Origin: Erodium maritimum
Taxonomy: Eukaryota > Streptophyta > Magnoliopsida > Geraniales > Geraniaceae
Direction: 5' to 3'
Assembly (NCBI GenBank): GCA_963921825.1
Contig: OY997593.1
Location: 65,952,039 to 66,016,038, forward strand
DNA: 64,000 bases
In this document: one piece after another, positions 1 through 10,923 of the stretch
Position numbering within the stretch: position 1 is the stretch's first letter
Layout of the letters: each line of letters begins with the position of its first letter
The notes under the pieces: generated by a model
The model's database searches: none
Told to the model about the DNA's origin: nothing
Seen by the model: only the letters and a program-made list of their open reading frames with translations
Position numbers and translations under genes: made by a program

Positions 1-2602
1 ATAATGATTTAAATGCGATTAACAATGAAATGCTAGTAACACTTTAAATACCATTAAACAATTGAATACTAATAATCAGAAAGAAAGAGAAAAGTTCCAT
101 ATTCTTAAGGATAGCAATAACGAAAAGTACTATAAACGTATCATAACTACTAAAATGGGAACAGTTAATATCACACCAATCACTTGCTTTCTCAAGCCTC
201 CGATCCACGGATAGATTCTGGTGTCACATCGGTTCCCATATTCCGATCCACCAGAGTACCCATATCATATCAGATTTTCCCTCGGTCCAGAGGAAGCACA
301 TACATCGGGGCACCGAAAACCATCCCAAAGGGACGCTCATCGTCGGAATTCTCGGAAATGCCTCCAAAGGACCATATGTCATAGGGAACCAAGGTAGTCC
401 TCCCGCAGGACGCATACACTTGGGTGAAACCACCAGTATCCAATTCCCCGCAGGGTCCAATATCCAATGCCCCGCAGGGTCCAATAATCAATGCCCCGCA
501 GGGTCCAATAATCAATCTTTATCTCGCAGGATCTGCCAACACCAACGACTATAACACCACCGGAATACCCCCACCCCTCCCCCCCGGTGTAAGGACCATA
601 CCGAACAACCAAACATTTTAAGAATAAGAATAAGGGAAACACACAACAACACATCAACCAACCAACGCTTATCAAATCACACTTTCACCACAACACACCA
701 AAGACATCCATTTCATCCTTACACTTACCGTTATACTTACCTGTCACGATCCAACGGTCCATCGATCACCTGATCGTACCGTTTGGCACAATCAGTCATA
801 CTCGATCATCCGTTCAAACATTCAATCATTCAACATTCAATCAATCAACCAAACATGTAAACATTAAATCAATCAATCAAGCATACGATTTAGCTAGTTT
901 CGTTAGACTCTTAACTTATCCAAGCTAGGCAACCAAGCATGTGAACCTAACACAACAACTAATCCGAGGGCACATCACGACCTCTCTACCAGTAAAGCAA
1001 TTCCCAAGTATTGAAAGCGAGTTACACTAGTTATTCTCATCCTAGGCATGCATTCTAGACACATCCGGTTATTAGTAATTGAAAGATGATTATTCTAGTT
1101 ATTCGCATCCTATATGCAATTCTAGGACCTTTCCGATTTTATTAACATAATAGGCATACTAGAAATGAAATACTCGAGTAGTTAGGACTTTCCCTACCTT
1201 GAGGTCTTCCTCTAAAACTCTGTTGTAAAGCCGGTTAGTCGCTCCTCCGTTCTTCACACGGGTTCCGGAGTGATCTTCGACTCTCTAGCTCGAGTCCAAG
1301 GCCTTTCCTTCTCTTGAGCTCGGGCTCACGGTCTTGGACCACAAAAATACCAAAATTAGTAACCCAACGGAGTGTTCCTCAACCAAAAATTACAGAACAC
1401 TCCTCAAGTAATGGAAATAAGGTCCAAGAAGTGATCTAGAAATCGAAATGGGCTAAAAGGAAGGGTTTTGGTTCTGGGGGTCTGATCCGGAATGCCATCC
1501 GGACCGTGTGACTGGCCGTGCCGAAACCTGGCACGTATCACAGTCCAGCCCGGGAACCAGCACGGACCGCGTCACAGACCGGCCCGGAGTCTGACACGGA
1601 CCGTGTGAGGTACCGTGCCGGACTCTCTTCCGTTCCATGCCGCGTACTGTACCGGTACCAGGCCCGTTCCGTGCGGCCTACCGTGCAGGTACATGGCCCG
1701 GTCCGGGTCACGTTCCGCGTCAAACCTGACCAGATCCTTCCCCTTTCTTCCCCAACTCGAGTTCCATGAAAATCAAATCAAAAACCACATTTCCAAGTGC
1801 TTCTAACTCCAAAATGTTCATCCAAAGTTTTCAAACATCAACACGCTCAATGGGTTCATCAAAACTTCAACCAAAAACACAATCCAAGCAACCTACTTCA
1901 CTACTTCTTCTCCAAGTAGCAACCAAAATGCTAGTTCTTCAACTTCAAGCCAAAACCCACAAAAACCCAAATTTGAGAGTAGATGAAATGGAGAGTTGAG
2001 AGCATCCATACCTCTAGGATGGTGAGATGAAGAAGATGGAAGGAAAATGGAGGTAAAAGGACTAAGAACAAGCTCCAAAATGCAAGCTTTCTTCCCTTTC
2101 TTCTTCCTCAAGAAATGAGCTCTTCTCCTCTTCTCTCCTTGTGATTTTCGGCTGCAACAATAAGGAATGAGCTGATTTGTGTGCTCATGTTGCTTTAAAT
2201 GACCTATTTTGTCCAATTATCAAAAGCCCTTAAGGTCCTATCCCTTTAAAGGTAAGTTGGGAATGTATAAGAGTTAATTGAAGCTCCTTTTTCATCCTCC
2301 AAGCCAAACATGACAAGTGTCATGTGGGGTCACTTCCACTTAATTAATTTCCAGCTTTCCAAGATTTTATCGGAAAAAGACCGATATAAAGTCCAAGTTT
2401 GACCGAAATTTGACCTAACCAATATTACAGTCAAACTGAAGGAAATGGCCCAACTAAGCTAACCGTGATGACGGCTAAGCTTTTTGGGCCCCGGAAAGGT
2501 CCCGGATGACTTCTTGAGTCATCGGTTGACTTTTCCGGCCGAAAGTCAAACTTGTCTAGAATTCACCGGTTCGACCGGGATCGATCGGGAGTGGTTCGTA
2601 CA
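1..2602 (-). mobile_element. Ty3/gypsy LTR, - strand, truncated by the window edge
   Basis: Read on the - strand, this begins at 2602 with TGTACGAACC followed by the CCGGTCGAACCGGTGA block that opens the related LTRs at 13912, 15747, 19185 and 38887. Its body matches the 38887-41811 LTR in reverse, for example 184-420 against 41040-41274, so about 0.5 kb of LTR end lies left of the window. It carries LTR minisatellites (about 440-524 and 1490-1720) and the reverse of the GAGGTAGGG motif near 1185-1203. It sits inside another, + strand LTR of the same family, and the likely target duplication GGAGC follows at 2603-2607. I cannot tell whether it is a solo LTR or one end of a longer element. ORFs inside it are not genes. 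Confidence 0.85.
440..524. repeat. Short tandem repeat inside the LTR (about 24-bp unit)
   Basis: Three to four copies of a unit containing CCCCGCAGGGTCCAATA follow one another with small differences. The inverted counterpart occurs in the LTR at about 40890-41040, where the units have diverged more. It is a minisatellite internal to this LTR family. Confidence 0.8.
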
Positions 2603-2734
2603 GGAGCTCACTGAGTGTCCGGGTGTTTACCATGTTAGAGACGTACCTTCGCTTTCTGTTCAAAACTTTGTCGCATTCGTTTTAGTTTGAGCTTTGACAG
2701 ATTCGGTTGGACTTGTTTATGAGATTTACTTGGA

Positions 2735-4665
2735 GTTTTTTTTTGGATAAGCGCAATTTTTTCTATTGAAAGTACATCCTCTGAGGAGAAGAATGAAAAA
2801 GTAAAAACGATTACAAAAATCTCCATCAAGGAGAAAAAGGGGAGACGTCCCTTACAAAGAAAACAAAAGCTACCTCGGAGCCAACGAAACTGAGAAAGAA
2901 ACGATATCCTACTCTTCCTCATACCAATCGCTATCCGAGGACTGGATCGGATCCCTGGGGGCCTTAAAAGTGAGGGCTCGAGACTTGGATCTCGGGTTAG
3001 TTCGAGGTACCGAATTTTTAGGTCGTCCCTTACGAGCCATATCCTTAAGGGCTTCCTCCAACCACCCATCGAAAGACTGCAGATGATCTATCACTCTTTG
3101 AGACACGTTCTGAAAGGGTGGAAGCTTTACACCACAAAATTTATTAGTGACGTAGTCCGAAAGATGAGCAGGAGCCCGACTTACGCGTTTCGGAGGTTTA
3201 AGAAGGGCAACTTTCCATGGATCAGACTGATCCCCAGACTCATCACCCCTCTCGGAAACCGTATTACCTGAACCGTGTTCTGTGCTTGTCAGAATAGACC
3301 CAACAACGGGTGAAATTGGGCCTACATGACCTGACCCAGTACAAACAAACGGGCCTGCTGAGGAGATATGGGCTTGTGTTGCTTGCGCAGACAGCCCATC
3401 ACCCACTAAATGACTCATCTTCATACCCGAATTCTTAACGCAATCTTCGCGCTGAACTGCAGAGTCCTCGCGATCACTAAGAATTCGGATCGGATCTTCT
3501 GCACAAGTCACGCAAGGGAGATCGGAAAGCACGGGATCAGCGGCACCGAGATCCCTGTTTGAATCGCAAACGAGATTTGAGAATCGATTCAAAATCTCGA
3601 TCGTTCCCGTCCTCGAATCAAGGCGTTGATTATCGCCAGAGGAATTCACCGGCGATCCCGAATCCGAAGTCGTGTTCTCTAGAGCAGTTCCCACAAGATC
3701 TTTGCTTCCGTGATTGAAAGAAATCTCGTCTGAAGACGTAACTCCTTTCCAAACGAGCTCATCTCCGATGGTCGTGTCTGACGCGAACACCTGAGCGTTA
3801 TTCCCGTCGACTGGTTTAGCTGTGGGTAAGGGTGTCTGATCTTCCCCAGTCCAGTCTCCCCCCTTAGAAACGGCCAAACCAGTTGAAACAGAGCTCTGTT
3901 TCCGGGCGTCCAAAACAGAGCCGGTGCTATGTTTTTTACGACCCAGAGAAAAACGTTCTGGCGAAGCTGGCCTTGGAGTCCCGGAACAAGCCGTGGCAAC
4001 AAAAAGCACATGCCCATTAATTTTGTAACCGTTTAAGCCTTCAATTTCCTGATCCGTTACGATGTTGGAATCAAACCGAATGAAACCAAAATACCGACCT
4101 TTGAGGTTCGGTCGTTTGAGAACACACACCGATAAGATCTTGCCAAAAGGGCTGAAGACATTCCGAGTCCAATCTGCCGATGACTCGAAAGGAAGGTTGC
4201 ACACGAACACTTCGTCCTCCACGAGCTTGCCCAACCTCCCTGAACGGTTCTGACTCTTCCTTGTCAAAAAAACTTGTTCGTTCGACCTATGCTTGTTTGA
4301 CAGGTCAGACACCACATGATCATCTTCCCCATTCGAAATGGGTACAGAGTCAAATTTCGCAACAAGACCCGATCGGCTCCTTGGTTGCGATAAACTCCGA
4401 GGCCGATCTCCACCAACTTCGGCCTTCAACCCACCTTTATGAGTGCTTGAAGCAACCGAATGACTTGAATCTTTGCCTGGAACAACACTTTTCTTGACAT
4501 CTGCACTTTTACTCCTTGTTTTGCCTCTGATCTCCTTACCAGATCCTGCAACGATGGTGCAGTAATCACCGTACAAAGAGACTAGAGTCGAACAAAAGGA
4601 TGCGAAAGAGAGGAGAGCCGGTTTCATGATCGGTTACCAATCTACTATGTGTTCAAGGTTCTCTT
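2735..4665 (-). mobile_element. ORF1-only LINE-derived element with 12-bp target duplication
   Basis: The element reads on the - strand. It has a very short 5' leader (about 38 bases), one long ORF with an RRM, a roughly 170-base 3' UTR and a terminal A-run (T-run at 2736-2744 on the + strand). It is flanked by a 12-bp direct repeat, GATTTACTTGGA, at 2723-2734 and 4666-4677, as expected for target-primed reverse transcription. The 3' UTR, ending in a poly(A) run soon after an AATAGAAAAA-type stretch, is typical of plant L1 elements. There is no room for ORF2 (endonuclease and reverse transcriptase), so the copy was mobilised in trans or derives from an internally deleted source. Confidence 0.8.
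2909..4627 (-). CDS. LINE ORF1-like protein with RRM domain, 572 aa
   Basis: This uninterrupted 572-codon ORF fills nearly all of the LINE-derived element. An RNA-recognition motif lies in roughly the second quarter of the protein. RNP2 is seen as VFVCNL and RNP1 as KGRYFGFIRF, with a conserved Trp (SADWTRNVFSPFGKI) between them. The rest is low-complexity Ser/Asp-rich sequence with a basic C-terminal segment. Plant L1 ORF1 proteins have this layout and bind the element's own RNA. No CCHC zinc knuckle is visible, and no ORF2 follows. The ORF lies inside a 12-bp target duplication together with a poly(A) tail, so I call it element-encoded rather than a host splicing factor. An intact frame of this length suggests a recent insertion or selection. 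It could still be expressed. Confidence 0.7.
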   Translation of the reverse strand: MKPALLSFASFCSTLVSLYGDYCTIVAGSGKEIRGKTRSKSADVKKSVVPGKDSSHSVASSTHKGGLKAEVGGDRPRSLSQPRSRSGLVAKFDSVPISNGEDDHVVSDLSNKHRSNEQVFLTRKSQNRSGRLGKLVEDEVFVCNLPFESSADWTRNVFSPFGKILSVCVLKRPNLKGRYFGFIRFDSNIVTDQEIEGLNGYKINGHVLFVATACSGTPRPASPERFSLGRKKHSTGSVLDARKQSSVSTGLAVSKGGDWTGEDQTPLPTAKPVDGNNAQVFASDTTIGDELVWKGVTSSDEISFNHGSKDLVGTALENTTSDSGSPVNSSGDNQRLDSRTGTIEILNRFSNLVCDSNRDLGAADPVLSDLPCVTCAEDPIRILSDREDSAVQREDCVKNSGMKMSHLVGDGLSAQATQAHISSAGPFVCTGSGHVGPISPVVGSILTSTEHGSGNTVSERGDESGDQSDPWKVALLKPPKRVSRAPAHLSDYVTNKFCGVKLPPFQNVSQRVIDHLQSFDGWLEEALKDMARKGRPKNSVPRTNPRSKSRALTFKAPRDPIQSSDSDWYEEE

Positions 4666-4772
4666 GATTTACTTGGATTTTTACTTTATAAAAGTTTATT
4701 TATTTATTATTATTCATTATTATTATTAACTCACGTCTCGAGTCCGGTCAAAACTGGATTTGGGGCGTGACA

Positions 4773-5551
4773 ATATGAGCAGAATTCCACACGCAATAGA
4801 TAACGTAAAGGAAGAAACGTAATCCTTACCATCCGCAACGACGAGGTAAGTGATCAGAACCACAACAAATCCACGACTAGAAACGCTTCCCACGGTAGAT
4901 CTAAAATGAATCGCCGGAGAGGGAGCAGAAGACCACAAAACCAACCGAAAAGCACCGATCGGATTTGAGGCGTGACATGAGACCTTTTGTTTGTTTTCCC
5001 CTTTGTTTGGGGCTGTTTTTCTAGGTATATGTTTGCTGTTAGACCCAGGTGTTCTTAATGGTAGTAATATATGGTGTTTCAGGCAGTGTGAGTTTGTTTA
5101 CCCGTTCAGGGCGTGTTCTGAGATAGTGTTGTTAGCATATTCTCCTGGTTGTATTGGGGTTTTGGCCCTATCCTTCGGTTTCACTTTGAAACTGTGGGAT
5201 TTTTATATAAAAAAAAAACTGATGATAAAAAAACAAATAGATAGACTATACCTTCAATTGCACCAAAGGTTGCTTTAACGAGGCTATACAATGGGGTTGG
5301 GTGTCGTTCATGAGAACGGAAGCAATCAATTGACGACGAAAGGTAGGGTTTGAAGAAAATGTGAAAAGATGGTACCGGAGTGGACCAGTTTTGGGTATTT
5401 AATCGTTGAGTCGCATGTGATGTTTCTTTTTTCTACCAATCTCAATCCACATCTTCAAAGCAACCTTCCAAGATTGTTGGTCCTACCTCGATTGCTTTCC
5501 TCCTGGCACACAAATCAGAAAACTCATAAATAAACCAGAAAATCGAAGGAA
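4773..5551. other. Intergenic; possible LINE 3' end near 4978-5219; BLT upstream region
   Basis: 4773-4957 shows nothing recognisable. At about 4960-4977 the text CGGATTTGAGGCGTGACA repeats the terminal sequence of the gypsy LTRs without the rest, possibly a tiny LTR remnant. 4978-5219 is T/G-rich and ends in a 9-10 base A-run at about 5210, resembling the 3' tail of a plant LINE; the 95-codon ORF inside is probably not a gene. 5280-5551 is the proximal upstream region of the BLT-like gene. No certain TATA box was assigned. Confidence 0.35.
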
Positions 5552-6508
5552 ATGCACAAGCATAAGAAGAAGTACAAGGCTTTGGAGAAGGAGGCGATGG
5601 CAATGATGATGATGATGATCAACACCACTTCAAAGTCCGGAAATGGAGCTTCTTGTAAGGAACCCATCAGCTCCTCCAATGGCTGTCCCAGCTGGAAGCT
5701 GTACGAGAACCCATTTTATTATTCTCAGCCTCAGCAGCACAATCAGCAGAAATGGCAGAGACAGAGTGAACAGAACAAGAACCATCTTCATCGTCTTCAG
5801 CTACCTCTATCGGCTCGAAAGATCGCAGCTTCTTTCTGGGATCTGACCTTCTTTAGGCCAGTCATGGAGTCAGAGCTCGATTCGGCTCGTGCCCAGATCG
5901 CCGAATTGAAAGCTGAGCTCGAGAAGGAACGCAAGGCGAGGAAGAAGATGGAGTCCATGAACAAGAGGCTGGCAAAGGAGGCGGCAGAGGAGAGGAAGAT
6001 GAGAGAAGTGATGGAGAGGGCCTGCGAGGAGCTCGCCGGAGCAATCACCACCGGAAAAGCGGAGATTGATCGGAAGGGAAGAGAGATAGAGGAGGAGAGG
6101 AAGATGATGAGAATGGCCGAGGTTCTGAGGGAAGGCCGAGTCCAGATGAAGCTCAACGAAGCCAAGATCTTTCTAGAAGAGAAGATTTCGGAATTGGAAG
6201 TTTCTAAACAGAGCAAAACAGAGCCTTCTTCATCTTCCTTGTCCTTGAGGCCATCGGCAGCAGCTTGTAACGAGAATATCAATGCCTTATCTTCGGCGGT
6301 TCAGCGAAGGGCATCGCCGGGAGCTGAGAATCCACACATAAAGAGAGGGATCAAAGGGTTTGTGGAGTTTCCGAAAGTGGTGAGAGCAATCGGGTGCAGA
6401 AGCAGGAATTGGGGGAGCAAGCTTGAGTGTCACAAGGCTCAACTGAGGATTCTCCTCAAACAGAAGAGTTATATCGGATCATCATCCAACAGTCTCATCA
6501 TCAGCTAG
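5552..6508 (+). CDS. BLT: BRANCHLESS TRICHOME-like protein, 318 aa
   Basis: An intact single-exon gene. The N-terminus (1-85) is variable, with a Met run and Gln/Asn-rich stretch, and includes the conserved block SWKLYENPFY (47-57). A highly conserved block, SARKIAASFWDLTFFRP, lies at 87-103. It is followed by a long charged coiled coil (about 104-218) rich in Glu, Lys and Arg, and a conserved C-terminal block at 259-306 (GIKGFVEFPKVVRAI, then a LLKQK end). This order is that of Arabidopsis BLT and its paralogues, cytoplasmic coiled-coil proteins that act with STICHEL on trichome branching and microtubule organisation. At 318 aa it is somewhat longer than Arabidopsis BLT, mostly through the N-terminus. 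An alternative start lies at Met-16 or later in the Met run. Whether it is the BLT orthologue or a paralogue cannot be decided here. Confidence 0.88.
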   Translation: MHKHKKKYKALEKEAMAMMMMMINTTSKSGNGASCKEPISSSNGCPSWKLYENPFYYSQPQQHNQQKWQRQSEQNKNHLHRLQLPLSARKIAASFWDLTFFRPVMESELDSARAQIAELKAELEKERKARKKMESMNKRLAKEAAEERKMREVMERACEELAGAITTGKAEIDRKGREIEEERKMMRMAEVLREGRVQMKLNEAKIFLEEKISELEVSKQSKTEPSSSSLSLRPSAAACNENINALSSAVQRRASPGAENPHIKRGIKGFVEFPKVVRAIGCRSRNWGSKLECHKAQLRILLKQKSYIGSSSNSLIIS

Positions 6509-6926
6509 CTAACCATTACAGCTACAATTCCTCAGTTTCTTTTGTCATAAGAAGATCATTAGTATAAGTGAAATGCATAATAACACGATGTCTTGTTGTT
6601 ATTGTTTGTTATGTTTGAGGTTGCTCAGAAAATTAGCATGTTCTTGAGATGTTGTAAGAGTTCAGTTGATATGATTGCTTATGTTTTGTAATTGAAAAAT
6701 TGTGATGAGGAGGAGCTTATGAGCTTATTATAGATATTGCTATAATAAGAAAAGTGTTGCTTTGGAGGTGGAAACAGCACCAAATTCATTATTGTGGTCT
6801 GTTAAAGACTCATCCTTGTATGCATATAGAAAGAAGAAAAAAAAGAGAATAGTACCGCGACGTCGGGCCGATCAAGGAAAAAGTCACAAGTGAAGCTATC
6901 TATATATTAACTCTCAAAGGTTTGTT
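6509..6926 (+). other. 3' flank of the BLT-like gene
   Basis: AT-rich sequence without an ORF. The first 200-300 bases presumably hold the 3' UTR and poly(A) site. Nothing else is recognisable before the copia LTR at 6927. Confidence 0.4.
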
Positions 6927-8823
6927 TGTTGTGACCCAAGACTAATATAGGTACGGGTTGAAAACTTGAGCACTAACGACCCAAATCATAACTTTTCGTT
7001 TAAAGGTGAAAATCAACTTGTTGTAAAATTGAGTTTAGACAGAACCAATACTAAGATATCGATGACACAAAATAATAACAAAGGTTGGTGTCTACGGATT
7101 GGTTACCAAGCAAACAAAAAAGGACACTTGAGATTAGGAGTTGGAGGGTAGAGAAAAATTTATGTCCCGAGGATTATTTACAAGAAGTGTTGTTCATATG
7201 AGTTGTGTTGAGTGTCTAATAGAAGGGGTTGACACATCTATTTATAGGAACCAAGAACTCATGAGGTAATGCCACATATATTACTTCCATGCAAGTAGTG
7301 GTGGCCACACATGGAATTAACATGTCATCTCATAACACTCCCCCTTGGACACCATAATGTGCTTGAAGTTGTGCTTGATGTTGTTTTGTTAAAAACATTT
7401 TCAAGAAAATCATGTGGAACAAAACTTGGATAAGGAAAAAGAGTGCAGTGCACAAAACTTGTCTCCCCCTGACTTCAGGTACGTTACTTTAGTTCCTTGC
7501 TAAAGCAACGCATGCCGATTCTATGTACTGGCTTCTCAAAGGTAGAGGTCGGCAAAACTTTAGTAAATAAATCAGCTAGATTCTCGCAGGAACGAATCTT
7601 CTTGATATCCATCTCATTACTCTTCTAGAGCTCATGAGTATAAAAGAACTTCGGAGAGATGTACTTGATCCGATCTCTTTTGATATAGCCTCCTCTGACT
7701 TGAGCAATACAAGCTGCATTGTCTTCGTGTATAATTGAAGGAGAACTTGGCGGAGGAATGCCAATTGAGCATAACACGTGCTTGATAATTGATCGCAAGA
7801 ACACACATTATCGACTATCTTCATGTAGCACCATAATTTCCGAGTGGCTCGAGGATGTTGCAACCAAAGTATGCTTTGTAGAGCGTTAGGAGATGGTTGT
7901 TTCGCTGCAGATCATATCCTGTTTGAGAGCGAGTTTTGTGAGAATCTGATAAATATCATGTATATGCATATCCAACCAAGCCAACGCTCCCCCTGGACTT
8001 AGAATATAGTAATCCCAAATCTCTATTTCCGCTCAGATAACGAAATATATGCTTGATGTCGTTCCAATATCGTCGAGTAGGTTCTGAATTGAACCTGGCA
8101 AGTACATTTACTCCGAACGCTATATCAGGCCGCGTACATTGTGTCAAATATAACAGACCCCCAATAGCATTTAGATATGGTACTTCAGAATCAAGTATCT
8201 TTTCATCACCTTCCTTAGAGATAAATGAATCCTTCTTGGGATCTAAAGATCAGACGACCATTGGAGTACTGAGTGGATGAGCATTATCCACGCTAAAGCG
8301 CTTCAAGAACTTTTCAATAGATGCAAATTGATGGATCAAAATGTCATTAGACAAGTACTCGAGCTACAGGCCGAGACAATATCTAGTTTTACCCCAAATC
8401 TTTCATTTCAAATTCTCTTTTCAGATATTCAACAGCTATGAGGATCTCTTTTAGAGTCCCAATCAAAATTATGTCATCAACATATATTGCTATAATTACA
8501 AACCCGGAGATTGTTTTCTTAATGAACACATATGGACATATAACATCATGCTTATAGCCTTCTCTAGTAAGGTACTCGCTAAGGCGATGGTACCACATCC
8601 TACCAGATTGCTTAAGTTCATACAGAGATTTTTGTAACTTTATGGAACACAGATCTCTAGGGATATCTATCATTGCTTTAGGCAAGCTCAACCCATCATG
8701 GAGTTTCATATAGAATTCGGTGTGTAATGTACCATATTGGTAAGCAGTGACAACGTCCATCATGCACATATCAAGTCCTTCAAAGATTGATAGGCTGATC
8801 CAATATCTGAAAGTGATCATATC
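6927..8823 (-). mobile_element. 5'-truncated Ty1/copia element
   Basis: The 3' LTR occupies 6927-7337. On the - strand it begins TGTTATGAGATG and ends TCACAACA, giving the imperfect terminal repeat TGTTRTGA. A TATA box, CTATAAATAG, lies in the reverse of about 7236-7245. The polypurine tract TCCAAGGGGGAG is the reverse of 7338-7349. Internal sequence to about 8823 encodes degraded RNase H and reverse transcriptase. Gag, protease, integrase and the 5' LTR are absent, so the copy was truncated at about 8823 or lost its 5' part by deletion. Confidence 0.8.
7576..8820 (-). pseudogene. Copia reverse transcriptase / RNase H remnant
   Basis: Reading from 8820 down, the RT shows MDVVTAYQYG, the linker KSLYELKQSGRMWYHRL and the catalytic box YVDDIILIG (8389-8820). 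A second block at 7956-8147 has TRPDIAFGVNVLARF and IKHIFRYLSG, the RT-RNase H connection of copia polyproteins. RNase H sequence continues to about 7576 in another frame. Stops and frameshifts separate the blocks, so no functional polyprotein can be made. Confidence 0.85.
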
Positions 8824-9023
8824 TATCTGTCATGAGACTGAGCTGGCATGCCAACGCTCGATTCATAGGTCTGTAACTAGACCATTTCATGTACTCCTTT
8901 TTCACCTCTGAAGAGGTTTAATTTAAATTTACATTCGTTGATAAAAAAAAACTACGAAATTATTAAGATTTTTTTTTGAAAAAAATTAGAAAAACAAATA
9001 ATCATTTCAAAAAAGGTTGGGGG
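8824..9023. other. Short AT-rich spacer between two copia elements
   Basis: Contains A-runs at about 8941-8949 and T/A-rich sequence. The stretch ending at 8949 could be the tail of a small retroposon, but no duplication was found. GGGGG at 9019-9023 is the probable target duplication of the copia element that starts at 9024. Confidence 0.3.
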
Positions 9024-9217
9024 TATCAAACTTTGTAGAAATTTGTTTTTCACCATATCATTCATCAGTAGCAATGTGTCTATTTATAACGAACACAAAA
9101 GCTACAGTTACAAAAGGATTAATAGCTCTGTTGTTGCAAGTTTACCAATTAAGGCCTCATAATACCAATAACACCAATTAACACCTATGGTTACAAGACC
9201 ATGGTGTTAATGCCTTC
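9024..9217 (-). repeat. Copia 3' LTR
   Basis: Nearly the same sequence as 24914-24994 joined to 26088-26203. On the - strand it contains TATAAATAGACACATTGC, a TATA box. The left terminus reads TATCAAAC rather than a TG...CA end, and the copy at 24914 shares this. A purine-rich tract on the - strand (AATTGAGAGAAGG, reverse of about 9214-9226) immediately precedes it. Confidence 0.7.
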
Positions 9218-9261
9218 TCTCAATTACTATCATGTAATTATGTTTATTTTGACACCTTCCC

Positions 9262-10923
9262 TCAATCACAACTTTCAAGGTTGAGATTGCGTTTGAACTC
9301 CTCAAGGCTTTTAACATGTAATGCCTTTGTGAACCCATCTGCTATTTGATCTTTGGATGATACAAACCGAATGTTCAGCTGTTTCTTGGCAACCCTTTCT
9401 CTCACAAAGTGGAAGTCAATTTCAATGTGTTTTTCTCTTCCATGGAACACTGGATTTGCAAATAAATAAGTCACACCCAAGTTATCACACCATAAGCAAG
9501 ATATTTCTTTTCTTTCAGCACTATGCTCAGTTAAAAGAGACTCAACCCAGATCACTTCTGCGGTGGCATTGACCAAAGCTTTGTACTTAGCTTCTGTACT
9601 AGACCATGACACGGTTGCTTTTTTTTCTTGCGCTCCATGAAATAAGATTAGGACCCAAAAATATTGCAAAACCACTATTTGACCTTCTATCATCTGAACA
9701 ACCTGCCCAATCAGCATCGGTGAATGCACTAACCAAAACTGAAGAAGACTTCTTAAAACTCAAACCAACATTAAGTGATCCTTTCACATATCGTGATACT
9801 CGCTTAGCGACGGTCCAATGTGTCGTGGTTGGTGAATGCAAATATTGGCAGATTTTGTTTACTGAAAATGCTAGATCATGACGAGTAAGAGTCAGATACT
9901 GTAAGGCACCTACAATACTTCTGTATTTTGTATTGTCCTCGGGTCCCAAAGGCTCTCCTTCACGTGTCGAGAGCTTCTCTGTTGGTGAAAGATGTGTGGG
10001 AGCTGCTTTGCAATTTTGCATATTTACACGGATCAACAAATTTGAAGCATATTTTTCTTGAGACAATGTAATACCTTCTTGGTTCTTCTTGACTTCAATT
10101 CCTAGGAAGAAATGAACATCTCTTAGGTCCTTGAGAGCAAATTCTGAGCTTAAATCTTGAAATAGTGCAACGACAACTTTATCTGATGAACTTGCAACTA
10201 TAATATCATCCACATAAATAAGGACAAACATGGTTATACTTGTCTTATTGTATATGAAAAGGGATGTATCAGATTTGGATGTATCAAATCCAAGGCTTTG
10301 CAACTTTTCACTTAGTCGGGTATACCACGCCCTAAGAGCCTGCTTCAAGCCATAGAGAGCCTTGTTAAGCTTACAAACATGGAATGATGCATGCGGATCT
10401 TCATAGCCAGGTGGTTATTTCATGTAAACTTCCTCTTCCAGAACACCATGAAAAACGCATTATGTACATCAAATTGCCTCAAGCACCATCCTCTAGATAC
10501 AGCTATAGACAACACAAGTCAAATCGTAGCAATTTTTACAAGAGGACTGAAAATGTCTTCCTAATCAATTCCATACCTTTGTTTGAACCCCTTTGCAACT
10601 AGTCGTGCTTTGTATCGATCAATAAAGTCATCTACCTTTCTCTTTATTCTGTATACCCACTTGCAGTCGATCACATTCTTATTGTGTTGAGCAGGAACTA
10701 AGTGTCATGTCTTGTTTCTCATAAGGGCCTTGTATTCATCATCCATTGCCATCTTTCATTTTATTTCATCAAGTGCCTCCTACAAATTTCTTGGCTCAAC
10801 TTTGGTAGACAGAAAACCATATCCATAGGGTATAGTACCATATGTTCTTTTCTTTGGTTGTCGAATGCCATGTAGAAGCCTGTTTTGTGGTCGCAAATTT
10901 GTCACAGGAGGAGACGATGTAGG
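9262..10923 (-). pseudogene. Copia RT (second half) and RNase H
   Basis: 9599-10348 on the - strand reads [19 protein letters not shown], the YVDDIIVAS catalytic box, FFLGIEVKK and [11 protein letters not shown], then RNase H with [18 protein letters not shown]. 9262-9729 continues RNase H in another frame: [35 protein letters not shown] and the C-terminal ADGFTKAL. The overlap of the two frames near 9600-9729 marks a frameshift. 10349-10923 holds further RT with stops and is cut by the solo LTR at 10924. Confidence 0.88.

Larger units (their letters stand above)
2603..4772 (+). mobile_element. 3' end of a + strand gypsy LTR, split by a LINE
   Basis: 2603-2734 aligns with the terminal part of other LTRs: GGAGCT, then a short spacer, then AGAGACGTAC, as at 13661-13710 and 22083-22135. 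After the LINE at 2735-4665, the LTR resumes at 4678 and ends at 4772 with CACGTCTCGAGTCCGGTCAA and GGGGCGTGACA. The left end abuts the - strand LTR at 2602, which was therefore inserted into this LTR. The remainder of this LTR should lie left of the window. Confidence 0.8.

Noticed and set aside
2909..4627. Host SR-type or RNA-binding protein gene
   Set aside because: The 12-bp duplication, poly(A) tail and LINE-like 3' UTR tie the ORF to a retroposon. A retrocopy of a host gene remains a small possibility.
4960..4977. Second full LTR end
   Set aside because: Only about 18 bases match the LTR terminus; the preceding sequence does not resemble an LTR.
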